Source: Bdellovibrionales bacterium (GTDB lineage Bacteria > Bdellovibrionota > Bdellovibrionia > Bdellovibrionales > UBA1609). From it: a DNA stretch of 64,000 bases. This document shows positions 1-10,689 of the stretch, one piece after another. The notes under the pieces were generated by a model. The model did no database searches and had not been told where the DNA came from. It worked only from the letters and a program-made list of their open reading frames with translations. Numbering within the stretch: the first letter of the stretch is position 1; each line of letters opens with the position of its first letter. The stretch is taken from positions 1 to 64,000 of the forward strand of contig JAHDIR010000002.1 in assembly GCA_020630675.1 (NCBI GenBank), written 5' to 3'. The translations under genes and the position numbers were made by a program.

Positions 1-76
1 TTGTTCTTCTTCCCCTGAATTTATTTGTTAATTTTCTCACAATTTTGTACTTATTTCTAAAAAAAATAAGTTATAA

Positions 77-2131
<2,055 letters not shown>

Positions 2132-2158
2132 AAGATTTTTTTAAAAAACTTTCGCCAT

Positions 2159-2190
2159 AAAAAAAGCAAGCTGACAAAGAGTCAGCTTGC
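2159..2190 (-). terminator. Intrinsic terminator of the histone gene (hairpin shared with ligA 3' end)
   Basis: A perfect 10-bp stem (GCAAGCTGAC / GTCAGCTTGC) with a 5-base loop lies at 2166-2190. Read on the minus strand it is followed by seven T, a strong intrinsic terminator for the histone transcript. Read on the plus strand only TT follows, so it would be a weak terminator for ligA. Confidence 0.85.
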
Positions 2191-2252
2191 TTATGAAGTA
2201 TTTAAAAAAAGTATAGGCAGGATCTAGCAAGCAAGAACTCTGCCTAATGACT

Positions 2253-2447
2253 TTAGATGTGGTCTATGATTATGTCTCTAGCCATAACAGTTTTACGGCC
2301 GTCAGACTTAGCACTTTCCATGCCTTTTTCACATAATCTTTGAACTGCTTTGCTTAAAACGTCTACAGTTTCAGAAGATGTATTACATCCACCACTTTCT
2401 TTAATGTATTTTTTAACTTTACTAGTTACTACTAAAACATCAGCCAT
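2253..2447 (-). CDS. Bacterial histone (single histone-fold protein, Bdellovibrio HBb/Bd0055 type)
   Basis: A 64-residue protein that is almost entirely one histone fold. It reads as short helix, loop, long central helix (about 23-48), loop with the GRKTVMARDI signature (50-59), short helix. That signature closely matches the GRKTVKAEDI loop of archaeal histones. Two lysine/arginine clusters (K10-K16 and K47-K52) could contact DNA. There are no tails, as in the small bacterial histones. Family knowledge: the Bdellovibrio bacteriovorus homologue is an abundant dimeric nucleoid protein. The start is well supported (GAGGAGG a few bases upstream). It is a single-gene unit with its own terminator. 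Two cysteines (C21, C39) are visible; their role is unknown. Confidence 0.9.
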   Translation of the reverse strand: MADVLVVTSKVKKYIKESGGCNTSSETVDVLSKAVQRLCEKGMESAKSDGRKTVMARDIIIDHI

Positions 2448-2672
2448 ATAAGCCTCCTCATCGAATGTATAAAGACTCTAACCTAATTTATTTGATTCTC
2501 AAATAAAAAATAACAGCATTATAAGCTCTGCGTTGGCTATGAGTTGAGTGGTGTATCTATAATATTAATAAATTTCAACAACTTATGCGTAGCTCTTTAG
2601 GTTTGTTGATTTTTTTAAAAATTTTGTAAGTTTTTCTCTTGAAACAGGCAAAATATATTCATGTCATTGGGA
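2448..2672. other. Intergenic upstream of histone gene; one inverted repeat with T-run
   Basis: This 225-base spacer holds the presumed histone promoter. It also has a 7-bp inverted repeat (TCAACAA at 2575-2581, TTGTTGA at 2603-2609) followed by seven T on the plus strand (2610-2616). That looks like a weak plus-strand terminator, although no plus-strand gene precedes it here. Confidence 0.35.
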
Positions 2673-4130
2673 TCAGTAAGGTTTTAAGGAATGGTCCTTA
2701 AAATAGAGCAATTCAGCATCTCGCCCGTCTTCTTGGTTAGGAGCAATCCAAACCAATGTCATTTTTCCATGTCTTTGAGTACATTCCACATCTTTAAACG
2801 AAGGAGACCAAGTCCCACTATTTAAATGCTCAATGGGTCCAATCATTTGATGTAAGGCTAAATGTGTATGTCCATAAACTACCCGGCTCACCCCAGCAAT
2901 GAGTCCTTGAGCACTTAGTGTTCTTTCATAGGGCTCTTTAAATTCACTAACATTTGATACAACCGACTTTGAATAAAACATAAAAAAGGGAGCAAAAATT
3001 AATATAGGTATAAAAGTCCAAAATAAAGATGTGTCATACACTGTTTCCACAAATAAAAATATTTGAAAAATCACCACTAATGATAATAACAAAATAAAAG
3101 CTCTATCTAACCAAAGTTCTCGAGCGATAAGCACTGGATTACTAGAAGCAGGATCAACAAACAATTGTTTCAGCTCTCGCACGATACGAGGGGTCGCATT
3201 TGCTTTTCTAGCAATATAACTATAATTGTCCTCGACATTAAAGGGGTCTTTAACGCTCGGTCGTAATCTGTTAATAAAAGATTTTATTAAAATAGTGACC
3301 GAACCCCAGAACCAGGAAAATACTAAAAAGGGTTGAGCTCGTAACATATACTTTAAAAAGAATTTTACGTAATCACCTGCTGACATGACATAGTTTGCAT
3401 CATCATGGGGGTTAAAAAAACCCATACCATTAATCATATAACGAGTGGCCATATTGCCAAAGGGGACTTTAACTTCAATTAAGTTAAACCTGCGTATAAA
3501 GGGAGCCGTAGGATCTTCAATAACACAATAAGGGTCGTACTGGTTACCGTGCTCAACGAGAGTGTCTTGATTGCTTATATAAAACCAATCATTAAAGCGA
3601 AGATTATCTAGATACTCCACGGGCAAGGCTAAGTGTTTTAACAAAGTTCTTTTTACATCAGGAAAATGCATTTCTAAGTCATGGTTGCCAATGATAATAA
3701 CCACACGATTTCCACGCAAGATGAATTCACGCAAGCTCTTCACCCAAATGGGGTGAAAACTTAATATGTGATCCATTTTAAAAACAGATTTCGCCTCCTG
3801 TGGATTTAAGCCTCTTTTCTTTTCAAGCCATGATATTCTGAAGATGGGCTTTTCGGGCAAAGCTGTCACACTATCAAAGTCAAAAATATCACCATTTAAA
3901 ATAAGCTCAACACAATCACCTTGTGCTTTTTTTTCTATAGCCAATAAAAAATCTGCAAACTCTTTATCAAAAAAGAACTCTTTAGTTTTATATTTTTTCC
4001 AGAGAGGGTGTTTTAAATTAGGGGGCTCAGCTTCACATAAGTGAAGATCACTAATAATAGCTGTATAAGTGGCCCTAGAAAAATCCTTCATGGGATCCAG
4101 TCTAATCTGTTTTATGACTGAAGTAAACAT
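2673..4130 (-). CDS. Membrane-associated calcineurin-like metallophosphoesterase
   Basis: Predicted phosphoesterase with the dinuclear-metal motifs of the calcineurin-like superfamily in order: SDLHL (D28, H30), NGDIFDF, GNHD, a later H in VEHGNQYD and a closing GHTH. Unlike LpxH-type soluble enzymes it is 485 residues long and has an inserted hydrophobic region (about 344-388) that reads as two membrane segments, placed before the GHTH motif. This suggests a membrane-anchored enzyme acting on a lipid or envelope phosphate; the substrate cannot be read from the sequence. A GAGG lies just upstream of the first ATG, so this start is preferred over M14. It is transcribed divergently from the lytic transglycosylase gene. 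Confidence 0.8.
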   Translation of the reverse strand: MFTSVIKQIRLDPMKDFSRATYTAIISDLHLCEAEPPNLKHPLWKKYKTKEFFFDKEFADFLLAIEKKAQGDCVELILNGDIFDFDSVTALPEKPIFRISWLEKKRGLNPQEAKSVFKMDHILSFHPIWVKSLREFILRGNRVVIIIGNHDLEMHFPDVKRTLLKHLALPVEYLDNLRFNDWFYISNQDTLVEHGNQYDPYCVIEDPTAPFIRRFNLIEVKVPFGNMATRYMINGMGFFNPHDDANYVMSAGDYVKFFLKYMLRAQPFLVFSWFWGSVTILIKSFINRLRPSVKDPFNVEDNYSYIARKANATPRIVRELKQLFVDPASSNPVLIARELWLDRAFILLLSLVVIFQIFLFVETVYDTSLFWTFIPILIFAPFFMFYSKSVVSNVSEFKEPYERTLSAQGLIAGVSRVVYGHTHLALHQMIGPIEHLNSGTWSPSFKDVECTQRHGKMTLVWIAPNQEDGRDAELLYFKDHSLKPY

Positions 4131-4238
4131 GCCTCAATATGAGAAAGTTAAATAGTTTTTAAACATTAATACAGTCTTTATACAATCAAACCCAGGTCAG
4201 TCGCTATAATCTGGCATTATTGTTGCTCACTTTATAGT

Positions 4239-5561
4239 ATGGTTAAAACGGGTTATTTGGTTATTTTGCTGGCTATTATGTTGGGAAGCTTCACTGTTGA
4301 GGCCAAAAAACCTCATTGGAGATCTCGCAAAAGCCAAATCAATATCACTCATCAAGTGCCCAAGCCAGCCAAAATCAGTTATAGACATTTTTTAAAAGAC
4401 CCCAAAAACAAAGTTAGCAGCCAGTTTAATATACATCCTGAGTTAAAGCCCAGAGTAAGCTTTTGGTATGATATTTACACAAAGTACTCTTCTAAAGATC
4501 ATGTTATCCATCATACTCTTCACCCATGGATTGTTTATGAGGTTCTAGATACAAGCTGGATATATAAAAAGTATAATAACAAAATGGTTGCTCACCAAAA
4601 AGCTGAAGCTTTTGCTAAAGCTCGAAAACTTAAATTTCGCAAAATACTCAAAAAATTATTAAGATTAAAAAACTATAATTCTTTAACGAGAGAAGAACTA
4701 AATGTTTTTAAAAAAATTAGTTACCTGGGTAAGAACTATAAAAAAATATTAAAAGTAGCTGTGAAGAATATTCGCTCACAAACGGGCCAAAGTGATTTTT
4801 TTGGGACTGGGTTGGTCGAGCAGCGTAAATACCTTGCTCATATTGAGCCTATTCTAGAAAGTAAAAATGTTCCTATTGAGTTAGCTTCTCTACCTCTGGT
4901 TGAGAGTAGCTTTAATATTCATGCTAAAAGTAAAGTTGGTGCTAGCGGTATTTGGCAAATAATGCCACCCACAGGACGTCAATACGGAATTGTTAATCGA
5001 TTAATTGATGAACGAAACTCACCATTAAAAGCCACCTTAATGGCAGCAAAGCTTCTTAAGTTTAACAACAAAATGCTCAAAAACTGGCCACTTGCCATTA
5101 CAGCTTATAATCATGGTTTTGGTAATATTCGTAAATCTTTAAGGCGATCAAAATTTAAAAACCCTTACAAATTTTTAAATCGTTACAGGGGCGGAGCCTT
5201 TGGTTTTGCCTCTGCCAATTTTTACGCCAGTTTCCTTGGAGCATTATATGCCAGTAAGTATTCAAAAGAAATTTTTTCTATCCAAAACCAAAAAAACTTA
5301 GCTTTTGATATTATTGAACTAAAAAGTGGAATGACCCTTCGTACACTAACAAAAAAGACTGGACTTTCTTTGGCCCATATAAAAAATTTAAATTTAGATT
5401 TAAAAAAGACCGTTCACCTCGGAACACGCCTACCTAAAAATTTTCAAATATTTTTACCTTATGGTGCCGGACGAAAAATCTCTTCGAATAAAATTATACT
5501 CTTAAGCTCAGTAAAAAAATCACCTTTGCAACCTAAGTGGAGTCAAAGTCCGAGCTCATAA
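4239..5561 (+). CDS. Secreted lytic murein transglycosylase (MltD-like, SLT domain plus LysM-like tail)
   Basis: Cleaves the glycan strand of peptidoglycan in the periplasm. A signal peptide (about 1-22, ending VEA) is followed by a lysine-rich linker and an SLT/goose-lysozyme-like domain. The catalytic glutamate is E222 in the LVESSFN motif, followed by GASGIWQIMP and, later, the ITAYNHG motif. The last about 65 residues look like one degenerate LysM repeat (LKSGMTLRTLTKKTGLS), as in MltD. The protein is very basic. The 3' end overlaps the end of the convergent neighbour by 29 bases. A predatory bacterium could use such an enzyme for its own wall or for prey wall; context does not tell which. 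Confidence 0.88.
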   Translation: MVKTGYLVILLAIMLGSFTVEAKKPHWRSRKSQINITHQVPKPAKISYRHFLKDPKNKVSSQFNIHPELKPRVSFWYDIYTKYSSKDHVIHHTLHPWIVYEVLDTSWIYKKYNNKMVAHQKAEAFAKARKLKFRKILKKLLRLKNYNSLTREELNVFKKISYLGKNYKKILKVAVKNIRSQTGQSDFFGTGLVEQRKYLAHIEPILESKNVPIELASLPLVESSFNIHAKSKVGASGIWQIMPPTGRQYGIVNRLIDERNSPLKATLMAAKLLKFNNKMLKNWPLAITAYNHGFGNIRKSLRRSKFKNPYKFLNRYRGGAFGFASANFYASFLGALYASKYSKEIFSIQNQKNLAFDIIELKSGMTLRTLTKKTGLSLAHIKNLNLDLKKTVHLGTRLPKNFQIFLPYGAGRKISSNKIILLSSVKKSPLQPKWSQSPSS

Positions 5562-7725
5562 CACTTATAAAGTCTGATTCAATGATTGTTAATTGAGTAA
5601 ATATTTTTTCAGACTTTTTTGGCAAAATTGATATTGGCATAATTCCAGGTGTAACATTGTACATTATGAATCCACCACCAGCAGCACCCATTTTTTTTGG
5701 CAAAATTCGTCCTTGATTATCAAAATATAAAATATCTGATCGATTCCAATCTGGATATTCCGGAGATACATAAACTTCAAAATCTTGATTTTCAACAAAG
5801 GCTACAACAATTCCTTTATAACTTTCTTTGTTTATACGGTTTTGCCTAAAAATATTTTTCAACCAAGATTTTGATATCACTGGAACTTCTATTTTTTTAT
5901 TTTTTCGAGAAATCAAATGTCGCGTGAGTTCATACTTAGGGCCTGGGTCAGATTCAAGTATATCTAAGCCTTCTTTTCCTGGCCATTCTTGTAAGTTCTT
6001 TTCACCGTTAAAAATATCATATATTTTGTCCGAGCCCAGAAGCTGAAGTGATGTTTCTACCTGGTAGCCTGTCAGGGGATTATAACTAGATAAGCTCATC
6101 GTACGTTGACCTGAATGAATAATTTCTAAATAAGATACTTTTTCAGAATCCGATATTGTCAACTCAACCGGTAACTCGGCCCCATTCACCTTAGCTTTTA
6201 AAGCATGCAGCCCTGGCAACACTTTTATAAATGCAAACAAACCATCAGCTCGTGTTTCTTCTAAGGAGTAGTCTGGTAAATAAGCGCTATTAAAATAAAT
6301 GGGTCCAACAGCTATATTATTTTCACCGGCCAATTCAACCTTAGCCCCTCTAACTGGCAAACCATCTTTACCTAATACTCTTCCCCAAATAACACCATAT
6401 CCGTCATGAGTTTCTTTATAGTTACCAAGTAGTGCATTAACTAAGCTATTCTTATAAACACGTAACTTTTTATTAACCTCACCCAAACCTATGGCAAGTG
6501 TTCCCCAGTGATTCTTTGCCTCTAATTGAACCAACATATTCGAGTTCGCTGTAAACATATCACTTGTTATTTGATTTTTTGAATCCATTTCTAAAGACTG
6601 ACTTAGCCCTTCGATGGAAATATCAACTCGTCCTTCATTAACAATTTGCTCGCCATTTTTTTCAATAAGATCCAACGGAATATCCTGATCAATAAAACTT
6701 AATCCAGAAATGGCTTTTATGTTAAAACCCTCTTTGAACGGACGAATTTCAATATCTTTTTCTATAAGAAAGTCATTATCTTTTATGTTCAATAAGTTAA
6801 TTTGATATAAATCTAACTCAGAGTACCCCCTGACATCCCCGGCATCTGTGACAAGCTCGGCAATTAAATAGCCATGAAGATTTTTTACATTAATCTCATA
6901 ATAACCTTCATGAATGTTTATAAAGCCCTCATCTAATACAAAACCATCATCTACGCGATAGAGTTTTAATTGCTCTGAAACACCGGTAAAGGCAAGCCCA
7001 CCTTTCATTGAAATATTTCCAGAAATTCGATAGCTGCGATTATATTTTTCTTTTGAATTTTTACTTTGTCTAGAATTAGCGGAACTTTGAACTGGTGATG
7101 AAGAGGGTTGATTTATGGAAATGCCATTTTTTATCACCACAGGCTGCATCGGTGGGTCATAAACATTCTTTTTTTCTTGTCCTATAATGGCGTTAAGCTT
7201 TTGCTCAAGTAAACTAGAGTTTGGCTCAGACCAACTTTTATCTTTTAATAAATTTTGCGCAACTCTGACCCTTTCTGGATGAGTGCCTGAAACATCAATT
7301 CCCGGGCTAGCATTGATTGTTTCCACCTCTAAAGCTTCTGGCGGTGCCACCATTTTTACATTAATACCTTCTTCCAACTCAGCCTTGACGACCATTGGTG
7401 AAGATGAGCTTAAGTATCGAGTATATTTCCTAAGACCACTGAACTCTAAAACCCAAAGGTTTTTATTTTCACCCCAAGTTAAACGACTTTCTTTATATTG
7501 ACCTGATGGGCGCCCTAAATAATTACTAGTCCACTCATTTCTAATATCTTCAAGAGCCGCATAAGCTGGTGACTCTGTATTAAGATAAATTTTTAAGGAC
7601 GTTCGAGACACATAAATATTTTCGTGAGAGGTAAAGCTTGCACTTAAAACTATAAATACAGGAATAAAATAAACCAAAAGGTTTAAATTTTTCATCACTG
7701 CATTTCGAAAAGCTGCTTTAGTCAA
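5533..7725 (-). CDS. Large exported protein of unknown function with a carboxypeptidase-regulatory-like domain
   Basis: I do not recognise the family. The 730-residue product starts with a hydrophobic segment (about 12-32) that would act as signal peptide or anchor. The middle is rich in beta-type sequence. Around residues 440-520 there is a segment (GVIWGRVLGKDGLPVRGAKVEL ... GLHALKAKVNG) typical of carboxypeptidase-regulatory-like beta sandwiches, often found in cell-surface proteins. The start given is a TTG with little ribosome-site support; an ATG ten codons later is the alternative. A Ser/Asn/Gln-rich low-complexity stretch sits near residue 210. It is probably periplasmic or surface-exposed. 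Confidence 0.6.
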   Translation of the reverse strand: MTKAAFRNAVMKNLNLLVYFIPVFIVLSASFTSHENIYVSRTSLKIYLNTESPAYAALEDIRNEWTSNYLGRPSGQYKESRLTWGENKNLWVLEFSGLRKYTRYLSSSSPMVVKAELEEGINVKMVAPPEALEVETINASPGIDVSGTHPERVRVAQNLLKDKSWSEPNSSLLEQKLNAIIGQEKKNVYDPPMQPVVIKNGISINQPSSSPVQSSANSRQSKNSKEKYNRSYRISGNISMKGGLAFTGVSEQLKLYRVDDGFVLDEGFINIHEGYYEINVKNLHGYLIAELVTDAGDVRGYSELDLYQINLLNIKDNDFLIEKDIEIRPFKEGFNIKAISGLSFIDQDIPLDLIEKNGEQIVNEGRVDISIEGLSQSLEMDSKNQITSDMFTANSNMLVQLEAKNHWGTLAIGLGEVNKKLRVYKNSLVNALLGNYKETHDGYGVIWGRVLGKDGLPVRGAKVELAGENNIAVGPIYFNSAYLPDYSLEETRADGLFAFIKVLPGLHALKAKVNGAELPVELTISDSEKVSYLEIIHSGQRTMSLSSYNPLTGYQVETSLQLLGSDKIYDIFNGEKNLQEWPGKEGLDILESDPGPKYELTRHLISRKNKKIEVPVISKSWLKNIFRQNRINKESYKGIVVAFVENQDFEVYVSPEYPDWNRSDILYFDNQGRILPKKMGAAGGGFIMYNVTPGIMPISILPKKSEKIFTQLTIIESDFISVMSSDFDST

Positions 7726-7769
7726 AAGATCCCATCCATAGAATACTCAGTTGTATATAACTATTCTAT

Positions 7770-8231
7770 TTAGAAGACTCTGAAATCGTCAATGACGTTA
7801 CCATTCTTAAGACTTTTGGATAGTCGGTCTTGGATAACCTTGGATAGGAACTGGGCAATAGTGTGGTCACTGCTGACTTTAATGAAGTTCTTACCCTTTC
7901 GTCTAGTTTTGACAACCTCAATGAATACAGAATAAGGCCTTCGGTCTCCTAAAATTTCAACGATAGCCACAAACCTCTGACGACTATTAGAGGCTGGAAC
8001 AAATTTTTCTCCCTTAAACAGAAAGGGCCTTGACGTGAATTTTCTTTTTGTTTTGTCTATTTTTGCCTGACCCAAAGGCATAGACTTAAGGACAGCTTTT
8101 TGTACACTGGCAATTGGCCTAGCCACATTATCAATGCGAACATCATTACTGGCACAGCCTACAACAAGTAAGCTGGCACAATAAAAAATGATAATGAGAT
8201 TATTTATTTTACTTGGCAAACTTCTCACCAT
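7770..8231 (-). CDS. Small lipoprotein of unknown function
   Basis: A 153-residue protein with a lipoprotein signal: basic N terminus, hydrophobic stretch and the lipobox VVGC, lipidated on C26. The mature part is basic and has a beta-rich look ([15 protein letters not shown]), with no motif I recognise. Its start lies inside the end of the aldolase/transaldolase gene (23-base overlap), so the two are probably co-transcribed and translationally coupled. Confidence 0.75.
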   Translation of the reverse strand: MVRSLPSKINNLIIIFYCASLLVVGCASNDVRIDNVARPIASVQKAVLKSMPLGQAKIDKTKRKFTSRPFLFKGEKFVPASNSRQRFVAIVEILGDRRPYSVFIEVVKTRRKGKNFIKVSSDHTIAQFLSKVIQDRLSKSLKNGNVIDDFRVF

Positions 8232-8853
8232 CTTTCATAAATTGAGCTATACCTTTGTCTGTAAGAGGGTGATGAGTTAAACCTTTTAAAACCTTATAAG
8301 GAACAGTCACTACATCGGCACCAATCAGAGCTGATTCTAAAATATGAATAGGGTGACGAATACTCGCCACTAAAACTTTGGTATCCATGTCATAATTTTG
8401 GTAAATCTGCATAGTCTGACTAATCAAATCCATACCATCATGACTAATGTCATCAAGGCGACCAACAAAAGGAGAGCAAAGAGTGGCTCCAGCCTTACCA
8501 ACCATAAGCGCTTGCAATGGTGAAAAAACTAAAGTTACATTTGTTTTAATTCCATCAGAGGCTAGCCTTTTAACTGCTATCAATCCTTCTTCGCACATTG
8601 GAATTTTTACTACCACATTTTCTTTAATTTTTGCTAATTCATGACCTTCTTTAACCATACCTTCAGCGTCCATACTGAGCACTTCCGCTGAAACATACCC
8701 ATCAACTTCCGCACAAATATCAGTAATGACTTCATGATGAGGACGTCCAGACTTTGCGACTAAAGTTGGGTTTGTTGTAACACCATCAACCCACCCTCTT
8801 TTATTTGCTTCTTTGATTTCGTTAATGTCGGCACTATCTATATAAAATTGCAT
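8209..8853 (-). CDS. fsa: Fructose-6-phosphate aldolase / small transaldolase (TalC/FSA family)
   Basis: Class I aldolase of the short transaldolase family, acting on sugar phosphates in the cytoplasm. The 214-residue length, the opening [13 protein letters not shown], the TTNPTL motif and the Schiff-base lysine in VVKIPM (K83) are all characteristic. Family members are either true transaldolases of the pentose phosphate pathway or fructose-6-phosphate aldolases, and sequence inspection does not separate these with certainty. It overlaps the downstream lipoprotein gene. Confidence 0.92.
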   Translation of the reverse strand: MQFYIDSADINEIKEANKRGWVDGVTTNPTLVAKSGRPHHEVITDICAEVDGYVSAEVLSMDAEGMVKEGHELAKIKENVVVKIPMCEEGLIAVKRLASDGIKTNVTLVFSPLQALMVGKAGATLCSPFVGRLDDISHDGMDLISQTMQIYQNYDMDTKVLVASIRHPIHILESALIGADVVTVPYKVLKGLTHHPLTDKGIAQFMKDGEKFAK

Positions 8854-8939
8854 TTTGTCTCCAGTCCTAGCTTTTTTGTTAATAATTAAATTTTTAATTT
8901 ATTAGTTCTAACTACTACTTCATTTCACTTTAAAAAAAC

Positions 8940-9605
8940 TCAAGCATCAATAACCATATCAATACTATATTTACCTACTGGTTTTCCCTGTATCCACTGT
9001 GCACAGCGAAGGGCTCCTCTCGAAAAGACATCTCTATTTAAAGCGTTGTGCTCTAAGAGAATCGTTTCATCTTCAGACATAGCCCAAACTTTATGGTTTC
9101 CAAAAATTCCACCACCTCGAACGGCTAAAACCTCTGGAATATTTTTTTGTACAGCTTTTTCTAATGTGTCTTGTAAAAAAATCGCAGTTCCGCTGGGCTT
9201 ATCTCTTTTATGTTTATGATGAAATTCCTCAACTTGAAAATCAAACTGTTCAGAAAGTTGACCGTAATGTTTTAGTAACTTATTTATAAAGGCCACACCA
9301 ATACTCATATTTGGGGCCCACAACACAGGAATTTTATTAGAAGCTTGGTCTAAATCAGAAAATTGACTCTCACTTAAACCTGTCGTTCCGCTCACAAATG
9401 GAACTTTATTTTCCACACACCAAGAGAGTATATCGCTAAAGAAGTCTAAAGAGCTAAAGTCTACAACTACGCTTTTAGAAGGCGGAGTCAGAGTAGAAAG
9501 TTTTGTTTCTTTGTTAACTTCAATAATCGATGCATTGGCCTCTGTGAGAATACGAACAAGAGACTGCCCCATTCTACCCCTTGAGCCAGTTATAATATAA
9601 TTCAT
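8940..9605 (-). CDS. dapB: 4-hydroxy-tetrahydrodipicolinate reductase DapB
   Basis: Second step of the diaminopimelate branch: reduces the DapA product with NAD(P)H, supplying lysine and the peptidoglycan cross-link residue. It shows the N-terminal GSRGRMG nucleotide-binding turn and the substrate motif HHKHKRDKPSGTA (H129, H130, K133). At 221 residues it is a short family member (about 240-270 is common), with the N-terminal half shortened. Its ATG overlaps the dapA stop by four bases, so the two are translationally coupled. Confidence 0.95.
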   Translation of the reverse strand: MNYIITGSRGRMGQSLVRILTEANASIIEVNKETKLSTLTPPSKSVVVDFSSLDFFSDILSWCVENKVPFVSGTTGLSESQFSDLDQASNKIPVLWAPNMSIGVAFINKLLKHYGQLSEQFDFQVEEFHHKHKRDKPSGTAIFLQDTLEKAVQKNIPEVLAVRGGGIFGNHKVWAMSEDETILLEHNALNRDVFSRGALRCAQWIQGKPVGKYSIDMVIDA

Positions 9606-10480
9606 ATTAACTCCAAGTTAACCATTTCTTCATATAAAAGGTCGGCATTGTTCTGGCTCATTTCAATGAGCGGCAGTCGCATCACACTGTGTTTAATGAT
9701 TCCCATAAATTTTAGGGCTGCCTTAACAGGTATAGGGTTAGGCTCTATAGATATCAACTTCATAAGTTTTTCATATTTTTTAAATTTGTTAAGTACTTCT
9801 TGCTTTTGATCAATAGCAGCACCTACAGAGTCTGTTAATTCTTTGGGAATAATATGCGAAACAACAGAAATAACACCATGGCCCCCGGCTAAACATAAAG
9901 ACAAACAAGTGTCATCGTCTCCACTATAAATCAACCAATCATTTTTTACTTTTTCTTTCAATGAACTCATTAAAGATAGATCCCCGGAGGCTTCTTTAAT
10001 GCCAATAATATTTTTATGCTCACTTAGCGCCGCTGAGGTTTCCGCAGCCATAGACACCACCGTTCGCCCTGGAACATTATACATAACCAGAGGAATATCC
10101 GCCGCTTTAGCAATTTGAGAAAAATGTTGCTTCATTCCCTCCTGCGGTGGCTTATTATAGTAAGGAACAACCACCAAAGCGGCATCAACACCAAGGCTTG
10201 CGCCCCAATTAGTCATATCAATAGTTTTTTTGGTAGAGTTACTTCCCGTTCCTAAAATTATTTTCGCTTCCTTAGAAAAAGACTTCACACATGCTACCAG
10301 TTTTTCAACTTCACTTTTTTCTAAGTTTGGACTCTCAGCTGTTGTGCCATTTACAACAAACTGCTTAACTCCATTTTCCCACTGATGAGAAAGCAGGTTT
10401 TCGAAAGATGAGTAATCAATTTCTCCGCTTGGTAAAAAGGGAGTCACAAGAGCTGTTATCACACCATTTTCAATTTTCAT
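9602..10480 (-). CDS. dapA: 4-hydroxy-tetrahydrodipicolinate synthase DapA
   Basis: Condenses pyruvate with aspartate semialdehyde, the first step of the diaminopimelate/lysine pathway. The 292-residue TIM barrel has the Schiff-base lysine in GIKEASGD (K162), the tyrosine of YNVPGRT (Y134) and the NGTTAESPNL motif. Length matches the family. It lies in an operon-like string with a small lipoprotein gene upstream (11-base overlap) and dapB downstream (4-base overlap). Confidence 0.97.
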   Translation of the reverse strand: MKIENGVITALVTPFLPSGEIDYSSFENLLSHQWENGVKQFVVNGTTAESPNLEKSEVEKLVACVKSFSKEAKIILGTGSNSTKKTIDMTNWGASLGVDAALVVVPYYNKPPQEGMKQHFSQIAKAADIPLVMYNVPGRTVVSMAAETSAALSEHKNIIGIKEASGDLSLMSSLKEKVKNDWLIYSGDDDTCLSLCLAGGHGVISVVSHIIPKELTDSVGAAIDQKQEVLNKFKKYEKLMKLISIEPNPIPVKAALKFMGIIKHSVMRLPLIEMSQNNADLLYEEMVNLELI

Positions 10481-10664
10481 TTTTTACCTTTTTTTTAACA
10501 TCTTTATCATTTAAATCTGTTTTTTTCTTTTTAATATTTTGTGGAGCTAACGGGTTAGACTCAAAAATAACCCAAGAACTAGTGGGTGGTATGACGTCAC
10601 TTTTTACACCACATCCGCAGGCAAATAGTATAACTACCAATGCTATTATTTGATGTATTTTCAT
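10470..10664 (-). CDS. Small lipoprotein, possibly LptM-like
   Basis: A longer frame opens at 10736, but the ATG at 10664 is the likely start: it directly begins a lipoprotein signal (MKIHQIIALVVILFACGC) and leaves the upstream gene clear by 25 bases. The 64-residue product has lipobox cysteines (ACGC). After the cysteine, GVKSDVIPP loosely resembles the CGxKGPLYxPP start of LptM/YifL lipoproteins, which are found upstream of lysine-pathway genes and help mature the LPS translocon. The tail is lysine-rich. The LptM link is an inference from a weak motif plus gene position. Confidence 0.6.
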   Translation of the reverse strand: MKIHQIIALVVILFACGCGVKSDVIPPTSSWVIFESNPLAPQNIKKKKTDLNDKDVKKKVKNEN

Positions 10665-10689
10665 GCCCGTTTTATACCTAATCCTTGCC

